DNA of 64,000 bases, taken from Arctopsyche grandis. Its lineage: Eukaryota; Arthropoda; Insecta; Trichoptera; Hydropsychidae. Each line of letters starts with the position of its first letter. Position 1 is the first letter of the stretch. The notes beneath the pieces were generated by a model. It ran no database searches and had not been told where the DNA came from. It was given only the letters and a program-made list of their open reading frames with translations. This document shows positions 35,409 through 46,096 of this stretch, piece after piece. A program made the position numbers and the translations under genes. The DNA is taken from NCBI RefSeq assembly GCF_051622035.1, contig NC_135365.1, positions 28,148,001-28,212,000 on the forward strand, given 5' to 3'.

Positions 35409-36399
35409 CTAGGGCTTCCAAACCGGTTTAAACCGAAACCGAAAAGCCGGCTTTTTGACCATTTTTCAAAAAACCGAAAACCGGCTTTTTGGCTCGGTCA
35501 ACCGGCTTTTTAAGGTTTTCTTTAATTAATGTTTTTTTCAACAAAATTAACAATTATGAATTTTAAATTTCTATGAAAGATCAAAATAAATGTGTATAAA
35601 CGCTCTTAGGTATAGGCGTATATTTCTTTGAACAAAAAAAAGCTACACTACTTTCTTTCTTGAGCGGTTTCTTTGAGATTTAGTAATGGACCAGGTCATA
35701 AACCAATAAAATATTATTGAAAGTATGTAGTTTCAATGGCCTACCCAACTTCAGGTATAGAAAGCATCCTTGTACTTGAAAACATCAAAAAAAGTAGTCA
35801 AATGATTTATGGCAAAATGCATAGGAATTTCAGAAATATAATTGATTTTTCTTCGAAGGTATTACCCTTTAAATATTGAGGTCACATACCTACTTTTTTA
35901 TGGATTTAAAATGTTCGTGATAAAATGAATTTGCCGTTTCGAATCAATTCGTTTCCGAAATTTGCAACGGTTGCTTTTGGATTTTTTAAGCTAAAACAGA
36001 TGCGTAAAAACAACTTTGAAATCTTTTTATCTATAATATATCTAGCTTATTTAAATCATTTAATTATATGTGCGTATTTAGGATCTGCCATTTTACGACT
36101 GTGATATATGTACATATAATACAAATTTTATTATTTGTAATAATAATATAAAGTAATGATCTTATGAAAGTTCATAATGTTTATAACTTAATTTCATTTA
36201 TAAAATACTATTTTTTTTGCATAATATAGATATATATTATGCAAATATATACATATTTACATTTTTTTTTCGATATAAAAATTTTAAACTTAAAAAAATC
36301 GTATTTTTCTAAAACCGGTGAAAGCCGGCCAACCGGCTTTTTATTTGTAAAAAAACCGAAAACTGGCTTTTTATTTCGGGCGGTTTTTTGGAACCCCTA
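35409..36399. mobile_element. hAT-type non-autonomous element
   Basis: About 990 bp. Ends are TAGGGCTTCCAAA (left) and TAGGGGTTCCAAA (right, reverse complement), with an 8-bp duplication gtttagga at 35401-35408 and 36400-36407. The left end has one extra base (c). Subterminal repeats of AACCGGCTTTTT and GAAAACC motifs occur at both ends. The interior is AT-rich, without transposase. It is inserted in the 3' region of a LINE family A copy whose tail continues from 36406. Confidence 0.85.
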
Positions 36400-36405
36400 G
36401 TTTAG

Positions 36406-36790
36406 GACCATTGTGGCATTACAAGAAGAACCTAATGCGCTTCAATGGCCTCAATTTGATAAAGAAAAAAATAAAATAAAATACATACAATAAAAAGTAA
36501 AATGCAAAGGCAGAAAAACATGATAAAATGAAAAATTAAAATAAAAAAAAGAAAACAAAAGAAAAAGAAAAAAAAATCAAACAAATAAAATCCTCAAATC
36601 CTATTCTTAGTTTCACAATGAACAAAAAAATAAAAATAAAATAGTACCTAAAAATATGCATAAGGAGAAAGAAAAAGGAAAAGTAAAATATATACATACA
36701 TATGAGAATATGAAATAGTACCCAAACTTAAGACAAAAGAAAATTTTACCGTCGATTCTTTCTTTATTTAACGAAGATAAATCATTCCAA
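36406..36790 (-). repeat. LINE family A 3' UTR
   Basis: The hairpin region (36406-36450) and A-rich UTR match 44690-44880. The LINE tail lies on the other side of the hAT insertion at about 35386-35408. No protein-coding part. Confidence 0.65.
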
Positions 36791-37964
36791 ATGAAAAACA
36801 ATCGTAATATATATTTTTATATGGTTTTCAATACTACTTTGGGTATTTAATAACATTTTTAAAATAATCAAGACTCGAACTTTTGAACTTCTCTTTGAGT
36901 TTCAAACACAGCTTGCGGACATCCCGTATCTGAAAGTTCTAAGCAACAACATAAAGAGCTTCAATTGAGACGTTTTCGAATGAAAAATAAGGCGGTCTTC
37001 GCGAAAAAAGAAAAATGCGTTGCAAGGAGAAAAAAAAATACGCAGAAAAAAAGATAATGGGCGCCTCGATGTCAGAAATAAATTAAGCTTTAGTGGCGAG
37101 AGTGAAAAAAAAGCTCACATAATTTTAAGGAAGGAGGAAGGAAACGAAAGAAGCCAAGTTGAGTAATTTTTTATATGAGACGAAGAGGATTTTAATGTAA
37201 CGTACTCTGGCATTCTGAAACTACAGTAATTATACTGAAATTTTTATACGCACACATACATAGATTATATATTATATGAAAGCTTGAATACATTTCTCTT
37301 GCGCCAGATTTCCACTGTAATATTTATATCGAAAATGCGAGACGCTTTTCCTATTTCGCGAAAATCGAATATACATTTTTTGCGATCGACATTTTTTCAG
37401 TGGCGATTTTAAATTCGATTAATTTTTATCGTCGGCTTTAACGATCGTTAAAGCTTCCTCATATAATAATTACTTTTCATTAATCGAACGTCGACCTTTT
37501 GCCAGATATATGGCGATCGTTTTTAATTTACGAATATGCTCTAGTCAAGCTAGCAGCCTCCATATTTTTGATTTTTAAATGCTTTTTATTATTACGAAAT
37601 TATGTTCACAATACATTTTATATCTATTTTAATAGCCATTGATCTACTGATCATGTTCTATTTTTCAATTTAATTTAATATGGTTAGTAATCATAGTATT
37701 ATATTATTCTTATGTTCATGTACAGCATAATAGGAAAAAAAGCTCAATAACCTATTACCTATACAACATATGAAGCTGCCTGTTCACAAAGAGATTTTCT
37801 GCAAATCTCCAGCCAATTGTCTGATTTAGCCATTTCTCGGAGACTAGTGACATGCCTGATCCTGTATAGTCGTGTTCGTTGCCATCTTTCATATTGTAAT
37901 GCATGTTATAATTTTTTCAACAAAAAATTACACTTCTGTAATACACCTGATTTTTATTACTTTA
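36791..37964. other. Unassigned AT-rich DNA
   Basis: Nothing recognised except short runs of A. Frames short, no motif. Confidence 0.4.
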
Positions 37965-39345
37965 CGTTCTACGTTGATGAAGTTTTGTGTACGTTGTAAC
38001 AATTGATAAAGTTTTGTGATCATGCAAATCACTGATTCGTTTTCATGGTCTAGAAAAAATGTCTGTGTGTTAGTGGAATTTTAGGAATTTTTTGAACACT
38101 GTTCGTCTTATTACACTGAAACTTAGTGTCGGTTACTGAAATTTTTATCGATATTATGTAAATTTTTTTCAAATTTTTAAGTTGACCGGAAATGGTACCT
38201 CCCCTTATAGGTGTCCTCTTTTTTTAAGTTATTGAATTCAATTATCTCCCAAACCGCTAACCGAATAAGACTGCATTTTTACATGTAATAGGAATTATAA
38301 ATTTTATACGCTCATATAATTTGAATATTTTTACCTGAACCGGAAGTAGTACTTTTACTCTAGAGAATCGAGGTTTTTTAAACTTTTGAAACCTTTTAGT
38401 TTATTGAACTGAAATTTCATATCTAGAATTTTAAGCTTAATTCCAAGTTATTTATTAAATTTGTTAAGCACCCGTCAACCGAAAGTAGCAGATGATACCC
38501 CCCTTATGGGTGTCCTCTTTCTTTTAAGTTTTTTAATTAAATTATCTCCCAAACCGCTAACGGAATCAGACTGAAAATTTTTCACATGTAATAGAAATTA
38601 TAAATTTTATAATTTATCTCAACCGGAAGTAGTACTTTTACTTTGTTTTTATCAGAAACCTTTTAGTTTATTGAACTCAAATTTCATATCTAGAAGTTTA
38701 AGCTTAATACCAAGTTAGATATACAATTTGGTAAGCACTCGTCAACCGGAAGTGGTAGTTTACTTTTGTTCCATTTTTCATCCACTATATTTTTGCGACC
38801 CCTTAAGCACGTGTGCTCGTCAAAAAAAAATTCAAATATAATTATTGTATCAATTTGATGAAAATAAAAAGATATCACTAAATTTAATTGACCGGAAGTG
38901 AGATTTGTTCCGCTTAGAAAAGTCAAAAATGTTATGAAAACGATTCTCCCCATACCCCTGAATATATTAAGCTGAAAAATTATATTTGTATTTTCTATAT
39001 ACAAACTTAGAGCTTCGTAAGATATATTCGTAAACTGATAGTAGTATTTTTTTTTAAACAATATTTCATTATTTTATTTTGACTTTCTGAATTATTTTTA
39101 TTTTTTTGATATTTAATGTGTATAATTATTATATCGATTTTAATTAATAAAAAAATTTCGAAGAAAATCCGACAACCGAAAGTAGAACTTTTGTCTTGTG
39201 TAAGTTTCCCTACATTTGCGCTTAATTCGAATCGAAAATGCTCCCATAACCGGTATGTGTGAACGTGTATATATGTTTAATTATCGAATTTTGTTTTATG
39301 GCCTTCTTCTATTCCTCAAATACATAGATTAAGTCATGGGTTGGT
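37965..39345 (+). repeat. Family X repeat, most complete copy (about 1.4 kb)
   Basis: Head with gataaagttttgtgatcatg; tail with ttcctcaaatacatagatta. At least seven internal units have an ACCGGAAGTRG-like core (about 38185, 38340, 38480, 38620, 38747, 38890, 39175), and three carry ataggtgtcctct or atgggtgtcctct and atctcccaaaccgctaa. No open frame is conserved between copies. Other copies: 11800, 17990, 31815, 47400, 55600, 59110 (minus), 62400 (minus), 27720 (minus). Class unknown. Confidence 0.7.
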
Positions 39346-40143
<798 letters not shown>

Positions 40144-40158
40144 ATTTTATCTACTTAC

Positions 40159-40235
40159 TTCCCTTTCTTCAGCGTCACGATCTATTGGATCCACAACTAG
40201 AATACCGCTGTCTTCTCCAGTGTGGATAAATTCAA
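40159..40235 (-). CDS. Cadherin exon 4 of 4 seen
   Basis: 77 bp: two bases completing the split codon of exon 3 and 25 codons (EFIHTGEDSGILVVDPIDRD, then AEERE). Acceptor catttggtcttccag, donor gaa|gtaagt. Too short for usual frame length filters, but phase and the IDRD motif fit well. Confidence 0.8.
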
Positions 40236-43200
40236 CTGGAAGACCAAATGAGTTAATATAAATAATGTATAAAAATTTTATATTTATTTGTTGTTGTTTT
40301 TTTTTACATATAATTGAAATAAGACAGGGCTCGAAATGGAGGGGAGCGTATGGGAGCTGCGCTCCTTTTCATGAAATTCAAAAGTGTGGCGCTACCTCAA
40401 AATCAAAAATTTCCGTTCCCTTTTATAAGTTTTGAAAAAAATTTAAATTCAATATTTATTGCCCAAAATCGTATGCCAGTATTGCAATATTGAATTGTTA
40501 ATTGTATGTAAAATTCTTTACATTTTAATTCCTCCAGAGGCAGATCTATCTATAGCCGAAAACTATTGTGTTTTTTTTTTTTTATTTAATTTTATTTTAT
40601 TTCATACCAGGAAGGCATTACAGGTAAACCCCAATGCGCCTTCCTGGCCAAATTACAAACAATACAGCATTTTTTATTATATAAGTCGCTAAATTACGAG
40701 ACACTGACTTAAACTCGACAATTAACGAGACATCTATGAATTGTACATACATTTTTATTGTAATATTTACATTAATCATACTCAAATAGTGGTGACATAG
40801 TGGGTAGGAAGGATTTTTAGCCAATTTTTAATCGGGAATCGTTTCAACAATGAAATCAGAGAAAATTGGCAAACTCTGATAGGAAACGATCAACCAGGAG
40901 TCACAAATCCTGGTCTGACCAGCAGCATTACAGATATACTCAGAAAAATTCTTTTCAATCGAGGTCAGCTCAAGGGATCGAACTCGGCGCCTCTCAGTGT
41001 TAAGCAGACGCTTAACGACCGAGCCACGCTGCTGGCTAACAGTTTAACAATCTGGGTCCACTAATGTTACCTGACTCATCACAAACAAAGATGTCAATCG
41101 ATTATAATATTGTAAATAACATATCATCCGTATTTAATATGTTCAATTTAAAAAAAAGTATTCGTCACAGACGAAAAATATTTTCAGATGTTTGAGAAAG
41201 TTTGGTATAGAATATGAGCTCAATGGGCCACTGTTATAATGCTGCGTACGCACCAAACCAACGAACGGCCCACAGGCCAACTTTTAAAACCAGTAGCGTA
41301 CAAAATATCGATATAAAAATTAAATTTAAAAATTGAAATTTTTTTTTTTTGTGCCATCTTATCGATTCCCGATAAATCATCACCAGCGATATCGTTGCTC
41401 TTCAGATCATGTACGGGCACTACGGAATCATTACTCTGTCCCCAAAATTGTGAATTGGGCTTCTGAATCTCTCACATTCAGAACACCAATTTGTGAGGCT
41501 TTTTTCGCTTTAAACGCCTCTGCTGGTGAGTTGTGTCCAATAGCTGCAACGCTTTTATGTTAGGGTGACGGTGCAGTCTCAACTCGTGCCTCCCGGCGCA
41601 TTCTCGCATGACTTCTTTTACTTTTTTGATTTTAAGGTCCTTGTGGATCTCTTCATTTGTGACGAAGCGATATGCATCGGTGATAATCCTCAAAAACTGG
41701 TTTTGACATCTTTGCATTTTTTCAATATTGGATGGCTTACTGCATCCCCACAGTTGTATGCCATATGTCCATATTGGCTTCACAATTGCCTGGTTTATCA
41801 GTTTTTTGCATTGTAGGTCTAATTTGGAGTGTCTTCCTATTAGCCAATGCAAAAATTGAAATTAAATATCAAAATTAGGCTAAAGAGATTGAGCTAAAAT
41901 TAGATCATCGTTGATGTTTTGAATTACAACGATACGCATTTACAACCAGAGAAATATTATAATTTCTCTGCTTACGAGCGAAAAATAATCTTGTTATTAT
42001 TTCTTAAATATGTAATATCTTACTTTTTCTTAAGAAATATTAAAAAATCAAAAGTATGTTTTGAAAATTATCGAGCGCTTCCATTTGTGAAAATTTCAAG
42101 CCCTGAAATAATATACCCTACTACATTTACCATGGCAGTAGGAAACTCTAGATCTTAATTGCTAGTCTATGAGCCTTGTCATGAACCCTAGATAGGTGAA
42201 TTCTCTAGGTCAGATCATATTTACAAAAGAATTATGTATTTTTCTTCCTACTGCCAATTTAACTGATTTCAGGTATCGGTAGGTGCATATTTTAACATAC
42301 ATTCGTTTCCAGCGTCGTTTAAACGATTTTTAATTGGTATATTAATTTGCGTGTCACCATCTATTGCCGTCAGTTTAAAATTTTGAGATGTTTTCTCATT
42401 GAATCTTTGAGTGGCAAATATACTTGTCCATTTGGGTGGCATGTCTTTCAATTGAACTATTAGCTTTGCTGTTCCGATATTTGGGAGAGAATCCTTCAAA
42501 CAAAGAAAAACTGTTAAATTCACACTCTATCCACTTTGTGATTTGTCTTCACTCAAATTTTTTTAAACATTACAACATATAATAATAATGATATTAAAAA
42601 TAATTCATCAATATTCAGATCAACTGAGCTAATTTACATAATATATAATTTTATATATAAAAAAATATATTGTTTGAATGGTGAAAATGATTAGTGATAA
42701 ATACTCACGAAAGCTTCCAATGTGAATATATGCAACTGAATTTTGTCAAAGTCTAATTGCTTTATTACGTTGATGGTTATTTCCATTTTAAATGCATCAT
42801 CATTAAATCGTTTTTCTACAAATTGGAATAAATCTTTTTCAATACTATTTTCATCTATTTTAAAAGTCATTACATTTATGCTAATTGCTCCGTCAGCGTC
42901 AGTTACAGTATACGTGCAATTAGAAAGACCTTCATACAATTCCTGTAAATTTCCAAAATGTGCAATCGTGTGTTCAAAAATTATTTTGCTACTTGGGTAT
43001 ATTATTTTAGTCATTTACCGGTATATCACATGGGCTCAATTGTATAAATGGAGGATTGTCATCAATGTTGTTGATATCCAAAAATATCACATCACTACGC
43101 ATATCTGAACCTTCCACAATTTCTATATTTATTATATATCTTTGCATTGAAAAAATTTCATAATCTTGTCTCTTTTCTACGATTATATACCAATATTCAT

Positions 43201-43290
43201 CCTCTGGATCTGTTTCACGCTTCTTTACAACAGCTCCCAAATCCCGATTATTGCCAAGGTCGAACTGTCCAATTTGCGCTCTACCAGAAC
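40159..43290 (-). CDS. Cadherin gene, four internal exons (partial)
   Basis: Four minus-strand exons (43290-43019, 42942-42709, 42493-42301, 40235-40159) join in phase to about 258 residues of extracellular cadherin repeats. Signatures: YWYIIVEKRQDYE and DINNIDDNPPF close one repeat; CDIPE, YTVTDADGAIS, LDFD and the DMPPKW linker form the next; FNEKTSQNFKLTAIDGDTQI and ILVVDPIDRDAEERE belong to a third. Asp/Glu residues in DxNDN-, DxD- and LDRE-like positions would bind calcium. The protein would mediate calcium-dependent adhesion at the cell surface. Repeat style (CDIPE after a NIDDNPP linker, WTSIFATQRFNEKTSQ, DGDTQIN) resembles the insect midgut BtR-type cadherin, which I judge likely but not proven. 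No signal peptide, transmembrane or cytoplasmic part is in view. Introns are 76, 215 and 2065 bp; the last is enlarged by a hAT. Confidence 0.85.
40571..41037 (-). repeat. Full-length tRNA-headed SINE
   Basis: On the minus strand: box A tggctcggtcgtt, box B gagttcgatccct, body gatcgtttcctatcagag, and the hairpin at 40607-40647 with perfect 10-bp arms CCAGGAAGGC and GCCTTCCTGG, followed by an (AAAAT)n tail. About 465 bp. The middle part between body and tail is partly shortened and diverged. Confidence 0.8.
41238..42000. mobile_element. Half of an inverted-repeat element
   Basis: It begins tgctgcgtacgcaccaaacc like the terminus at 47998 and continues with acaaaatatcgatataaaaa, gagctaaaattagatcatcg and aaccagagaaatattataat, the reverse complement of 50045-50320. 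Only one end is present. It is interrupted by the LINE at 41341-41850. Confidence 0.6.
41341..41850 (-). pseudogene. Jockey-type LINE 3' end with poly(A)
   Basis: 5'-truncated LINE. The frame from 41852 to 41478 carries HSKLDLQCKKLINQAIVKPI, WTYGIQLWGCSKPSNIEKMQ, the Jockey-clade C-terminal pattern, with an intact end (RRLKRKKPHKLVF). The 3' UTR ends in poly(A) (poly-T on plus at 41341-41351). A perfect 13-bp duplication aaaaattgaaatt flanks it (41328-41340, 41851-41863), so this is a clean, fairly recent target-primed insertion. Confidence 0.88.
42301..42493 (-). CDS. Cadherin exon 3 of 4 seen
   Basis: 193 bp, 64 codons plus one base. Acceptor tttttctttgtttgaag, donor gaat|gtatgtt. Encodes DSLPNIGTAKLIVQLKDMPP, then the start of the next repeat to RLNDAGNE. 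Confidence 0.85.
42709..42942 (-). CDS. Cadherin exon 2 of 4 seen
   Basis: 234 bp, 78 codons, phase 0 at both ends. Acceptor gcacattttggaaatttacag, donor gctttc|gtgagt. Encodes ELYEGLSNCTYTVTDADG through LHIFTLEAF, the centre of one cadherin repeat. Confidence 0.85.
43019..43290 (-). CDS. Cadherin exon 1 of 4 seen
   Basis: 272 bp. Acceptor ttgaaagtaattttcag before GT-TCT; donor ccg|gtaaatgac. The exon starts with two bases of a split codon and then encodes exactly 90 codons (SGRAQIGQFDLG to LSPCDIP), ending in phase 0. Confidence 0.85.
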
Positions 43291-43499
43291 CTGAAAATTA
43301 CTTTCAATTAATATTATACATATCGACAATGTTTATATATTTTTTTTATCTTTGACATTACACATATTACACATATTTTGGGTTTAAGCCTATATATGTA
43401 TGTACAATATGTCATTTTTACAAGGCTCTTATTATTAATGTGTATTAATATGTACATATGTATAGTAAAAATCCACATATTTTGGGTTTAAGCCCATAT

Positions 43500-43500
43500 A

Positions 43501-43570
<70 letters not shown>

Positions 43571-43572
43571 TT
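43500..43572. repeat. (TA)n microsatellite
   Basis: TA array of about 70 bp, followed by degenerate tatgtaca repeats to 43620. Confidence 0.9.
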
Positions 43573-43684
43573 ATATATGTACATTTATGTACATATATAT
43601 GTATGTATGTACATATAGTAAAAATCTAATCATCGCACTATTGTGTCGTATTTAATTTGTTAAAAATGTAAAATGTATATTTGT

Positions 43685-43765
43685 AGAATTTAGGGATAGG
43701 AATAGAAACAGGAACAGGCTGTCCCCCTTGTATCCTGCTTACGCACTTTAAGTAAGGCTGTACGA
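43685..43765 (+). repeat. Single-arm relic of the foldback element
   Basis: It has ggaacaggctgtcccccttg, tatcctgcttacgcacttta and agtaaggctgtac, a diverged form of the inner arm of 4230-4592. Confidence 0.5.
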
Positions 43766-44689
43766 CAAAAAGAGATAGAATTTCACCGCACGCCACTGAT
43801 ATATGTGGATAATTATATTTTATGTTTATTTTCGGAGTCAATTTAAATCTATAAAATATTTTTTTATGCTATTCTAATTGTAGAAACAAAATTGTTTTTA
43901 TAATATTTTTCTTTGAGCCGCGTAAATTCCCAATAACTTTAATTTGACTCGTATATCAAAATATGCTTTTTTTAATATAGCACATAAATAATTTGTATAT
44001 ATTATTTATATAATATTATTTATAAGACACATTTATTTACCACTATAAAATTAGCACTCGCAGTATCGACGATTTATTTCGCGAACGATCTATCGTTAAC
44101 ACCACAATGAACGATACTGACAATCAAATATCAAAATAATAATAATGGAAAGTCGGATAAGACTGATAATAAGTGATACGTCATCACATATCTGATAATA
44201 TTGAATGTATTAGAGATCAAATTTTGAGAATGTGTCACTTAGTGTTGGAATGTTTAAATCTTTTAATTATAATTTTTCAGAAAATAAAACGCATACACCA
44301 CTAAAGCAGGGAATATGAAATTAAAAGTAGTCGATTACTTTCTTGGTAACAGTTTTTCAACATATATTTAATGTATATTTTATAGATATATGTACATATG
44401 TGTATATGTTCAACGGGCCATAATAAAACGATAGTTTACATTGCTCTAGACTATTTAATTTAAAATAAATTGGAATTAAAAAAAACGACAATGAAAAATA
44501 GTGTTATGTAAAATATATAAAATGTGTCATATTTAACCAAACTATTAAAAACTTCCTTTCTTATTATCTTTTTTTATTATTTTTAATCAAAAATACACGT
44601 ACATGTACAATTAAAATACTGTATTATAATATATACAAAATTTATGAACAACAAATTAATACTATCATATAATTTTATTTATTTATTTT
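43766..44689. other. Unassigned AT-rich DNA
   Basis: No exon was found here. It lies upstream of the first cadherin exon seen and is probably intronic. Confidence 0.4.
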
Positions 44690-45635
44690 ATTAATAGTTT
44701 TGGACCATTGTGGCATTACAGGAAGAACCTAATGCGCCACAATGGTCTACATTTAACAAAGATAATATAAGTAAAAAAAATAATAAAAGGAAAATAATAA
44801 TGCAAATAAAATAGTACATAAAATGTACAAAGGGGAAAGAAAAAGTAAAATAAATCAACAAAATATGAATAAAAAAAAAATCACAGCGAGGCCCAAATGG
44901 AAGAGAGTAGATTAAGATTCCACTCATTCATCACATTCAAATTAAGAAAGTAATGATGAGCGCAGGTTACCAGATAAATATTTTAAAATAACATCCGATA
45001 ATCTACGCTCCCCAAGGTGGAAAATATCACATTCAGGGACAGCAGCAACGATTTCATTGAGAAGTCGAATAGCTCTTGGAATAGGAGCCATTCGAAAAAG
45101 AACTGTGCGAGCAGCAGGTACAACCATCAAATGATGATGTCTACCACGCACATAATTATTAGGGACATAAAGTCCCAACTGTTCCAGCAACAACGGGCAT
45201 GACGTATTACCACGCAATAGCTGGAGAACGAAACGAATTAACGAGAAGTTTCTCCGAAGTTCAAGGGAATTATACCCAAGCATGCCCAAAAGGAAAGGAG
45301 TAGGATAGAGATATGGGTAGTACCCATACTCTTTCTTATAAAGAAAACGAAGAAATGCTTTTTACACTTTTTCGATAATAAGAGAGTAGTTTGGTTCATG
45401 CGGATTCCACACAATCGCATTATACTCTAGCTTACTTCTAACAAGCGGGGTTGGAGAATAATCTAGCATATCTCAAGACAAATCCAAGTCGACGAAAGGA
45501 AACGTCAGCGACTGTCTTGATGTGGTTGTGAAAGTTGAATTGAGGATCAAAAGTGATACCCAAGTCGACCATTAATTCCACACGCTTCAACAATACGGAT
45601 CCAATGGAATATCCGTAATAAAATTATACTCGAGA
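44690..45635 (-). pseudogene. LINE family A, RT C-terminus
   Basis: Minus-strand copy nearly identical in protein to 8320-9205. It starts further upstream in the protein (VDLGITFDPQFNFHNHI, 45560-45510), passes AIVWNPHEPNYSLIIEKV, a stop where others have Gln (45365 region), then LGYNSLELRRNF and MAPIPRAIRLLNEI to a stop at 44942. The 3' hairpin (44703-44747) has perfect 12-bp arms and precedes an (AAAT)n tail at about 44690. Confidence 0.8.
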
Positions 45636-45647
45636 AATTTACTAATT

Positions 45648-45841
45648 TTAAAATTCTTTCCATGGCATCAAATCGACAAATGGTATTACTGAGCTGTGAC
45701 ATTCAATTGGTTCATTTCCGGGAACATCTGGTCTTATAAAATAAATAAAAGCGTTTGGTGCTTGCGTCAACAACTCTATATGATCAATATTGTCACATAT
45801 CAACCTGGACATGGTGAGTTTCTTAATTTCTGACAATTGTT
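45648..45841 (-). CDS. Possible exon of unknown protein
   Basis: On the minus strand a good acceptor (ggttttttttcag) precedes a 64-codon open stretch with non-repetitive, protein-like composition (IDHIELLTQAPNAFIYFIRP, DVPGNEPIECHSSVIPFVDL), ending MPWKEF and TAA. I do not recognise the family. It is 2.4 kb upstream of the cadherin exons on the same strand, so it could be an upstream exon of that gene, with its true donor destroyed or hidden by the LINE inserted immediately after it, or the terminal exon of another gene. A possible donor a|gtaata near 45685 would leave phase 0, not the phase 1 that the next cadherin exon needs. Confidence 0.4.
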
Positions 45842-45984
45842 CTGAAAAAAAAACCATTACTTATGTATATCGATCGAACACACCAAAGTTCTATATACTA
45901 CTTTCACACCTACATATATCTAATATCTACATATTTGTATGTACTATACATACGTATAATACTTGTATATACCTGGAGTAAAGT

Positions 45985-46075
45985 GGCCAGGGTTGGTTGC
46001 AGGACTGTTCTGAAAAGCCTGTTCCTCTTGTTCCTGTTGTATCCTGGTCGCGCAAATTAAGTGAGGATGTACGAC
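45985..46075 (+). repeat. Single-arm relic of the foldback element
   Basis: Contains gcctgttcctcttgttcctg, ttgtatcctggtcgcgcaaa and ttaagtgaggatgtac, close to the right arm of 4230-4592. Confidence 0.65.
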
Positions 46076-46096
46076 GGGGGGGAGAGAGTATAAATA

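Larger units (their letters stand above)
40325..42105. mobile_element. hAT-type element in a cadherin intron, with nested insertions
   Basis: 1781 bp. Ends are CAGGGCTCGAAAT (left) and CAGGGCTTGAAAT (right, reverse complement); flanks aaataaga and aaataata match at 7 of 8 positions. Inside lie a SINE (40571-41037) and half of another inverted-repeat element (41238-42000) that itself holds a Jockey-type LINE (41341-41850). No transposase frame is recognised. It accounts for most of the third cadherin intron seen. Confidence 0.75.

Noticed and set aside
42743..43108. Plus-strand 121-codon frame
   Set aside because: Antisense of cadherin exons with correct minus-strand splice sites.
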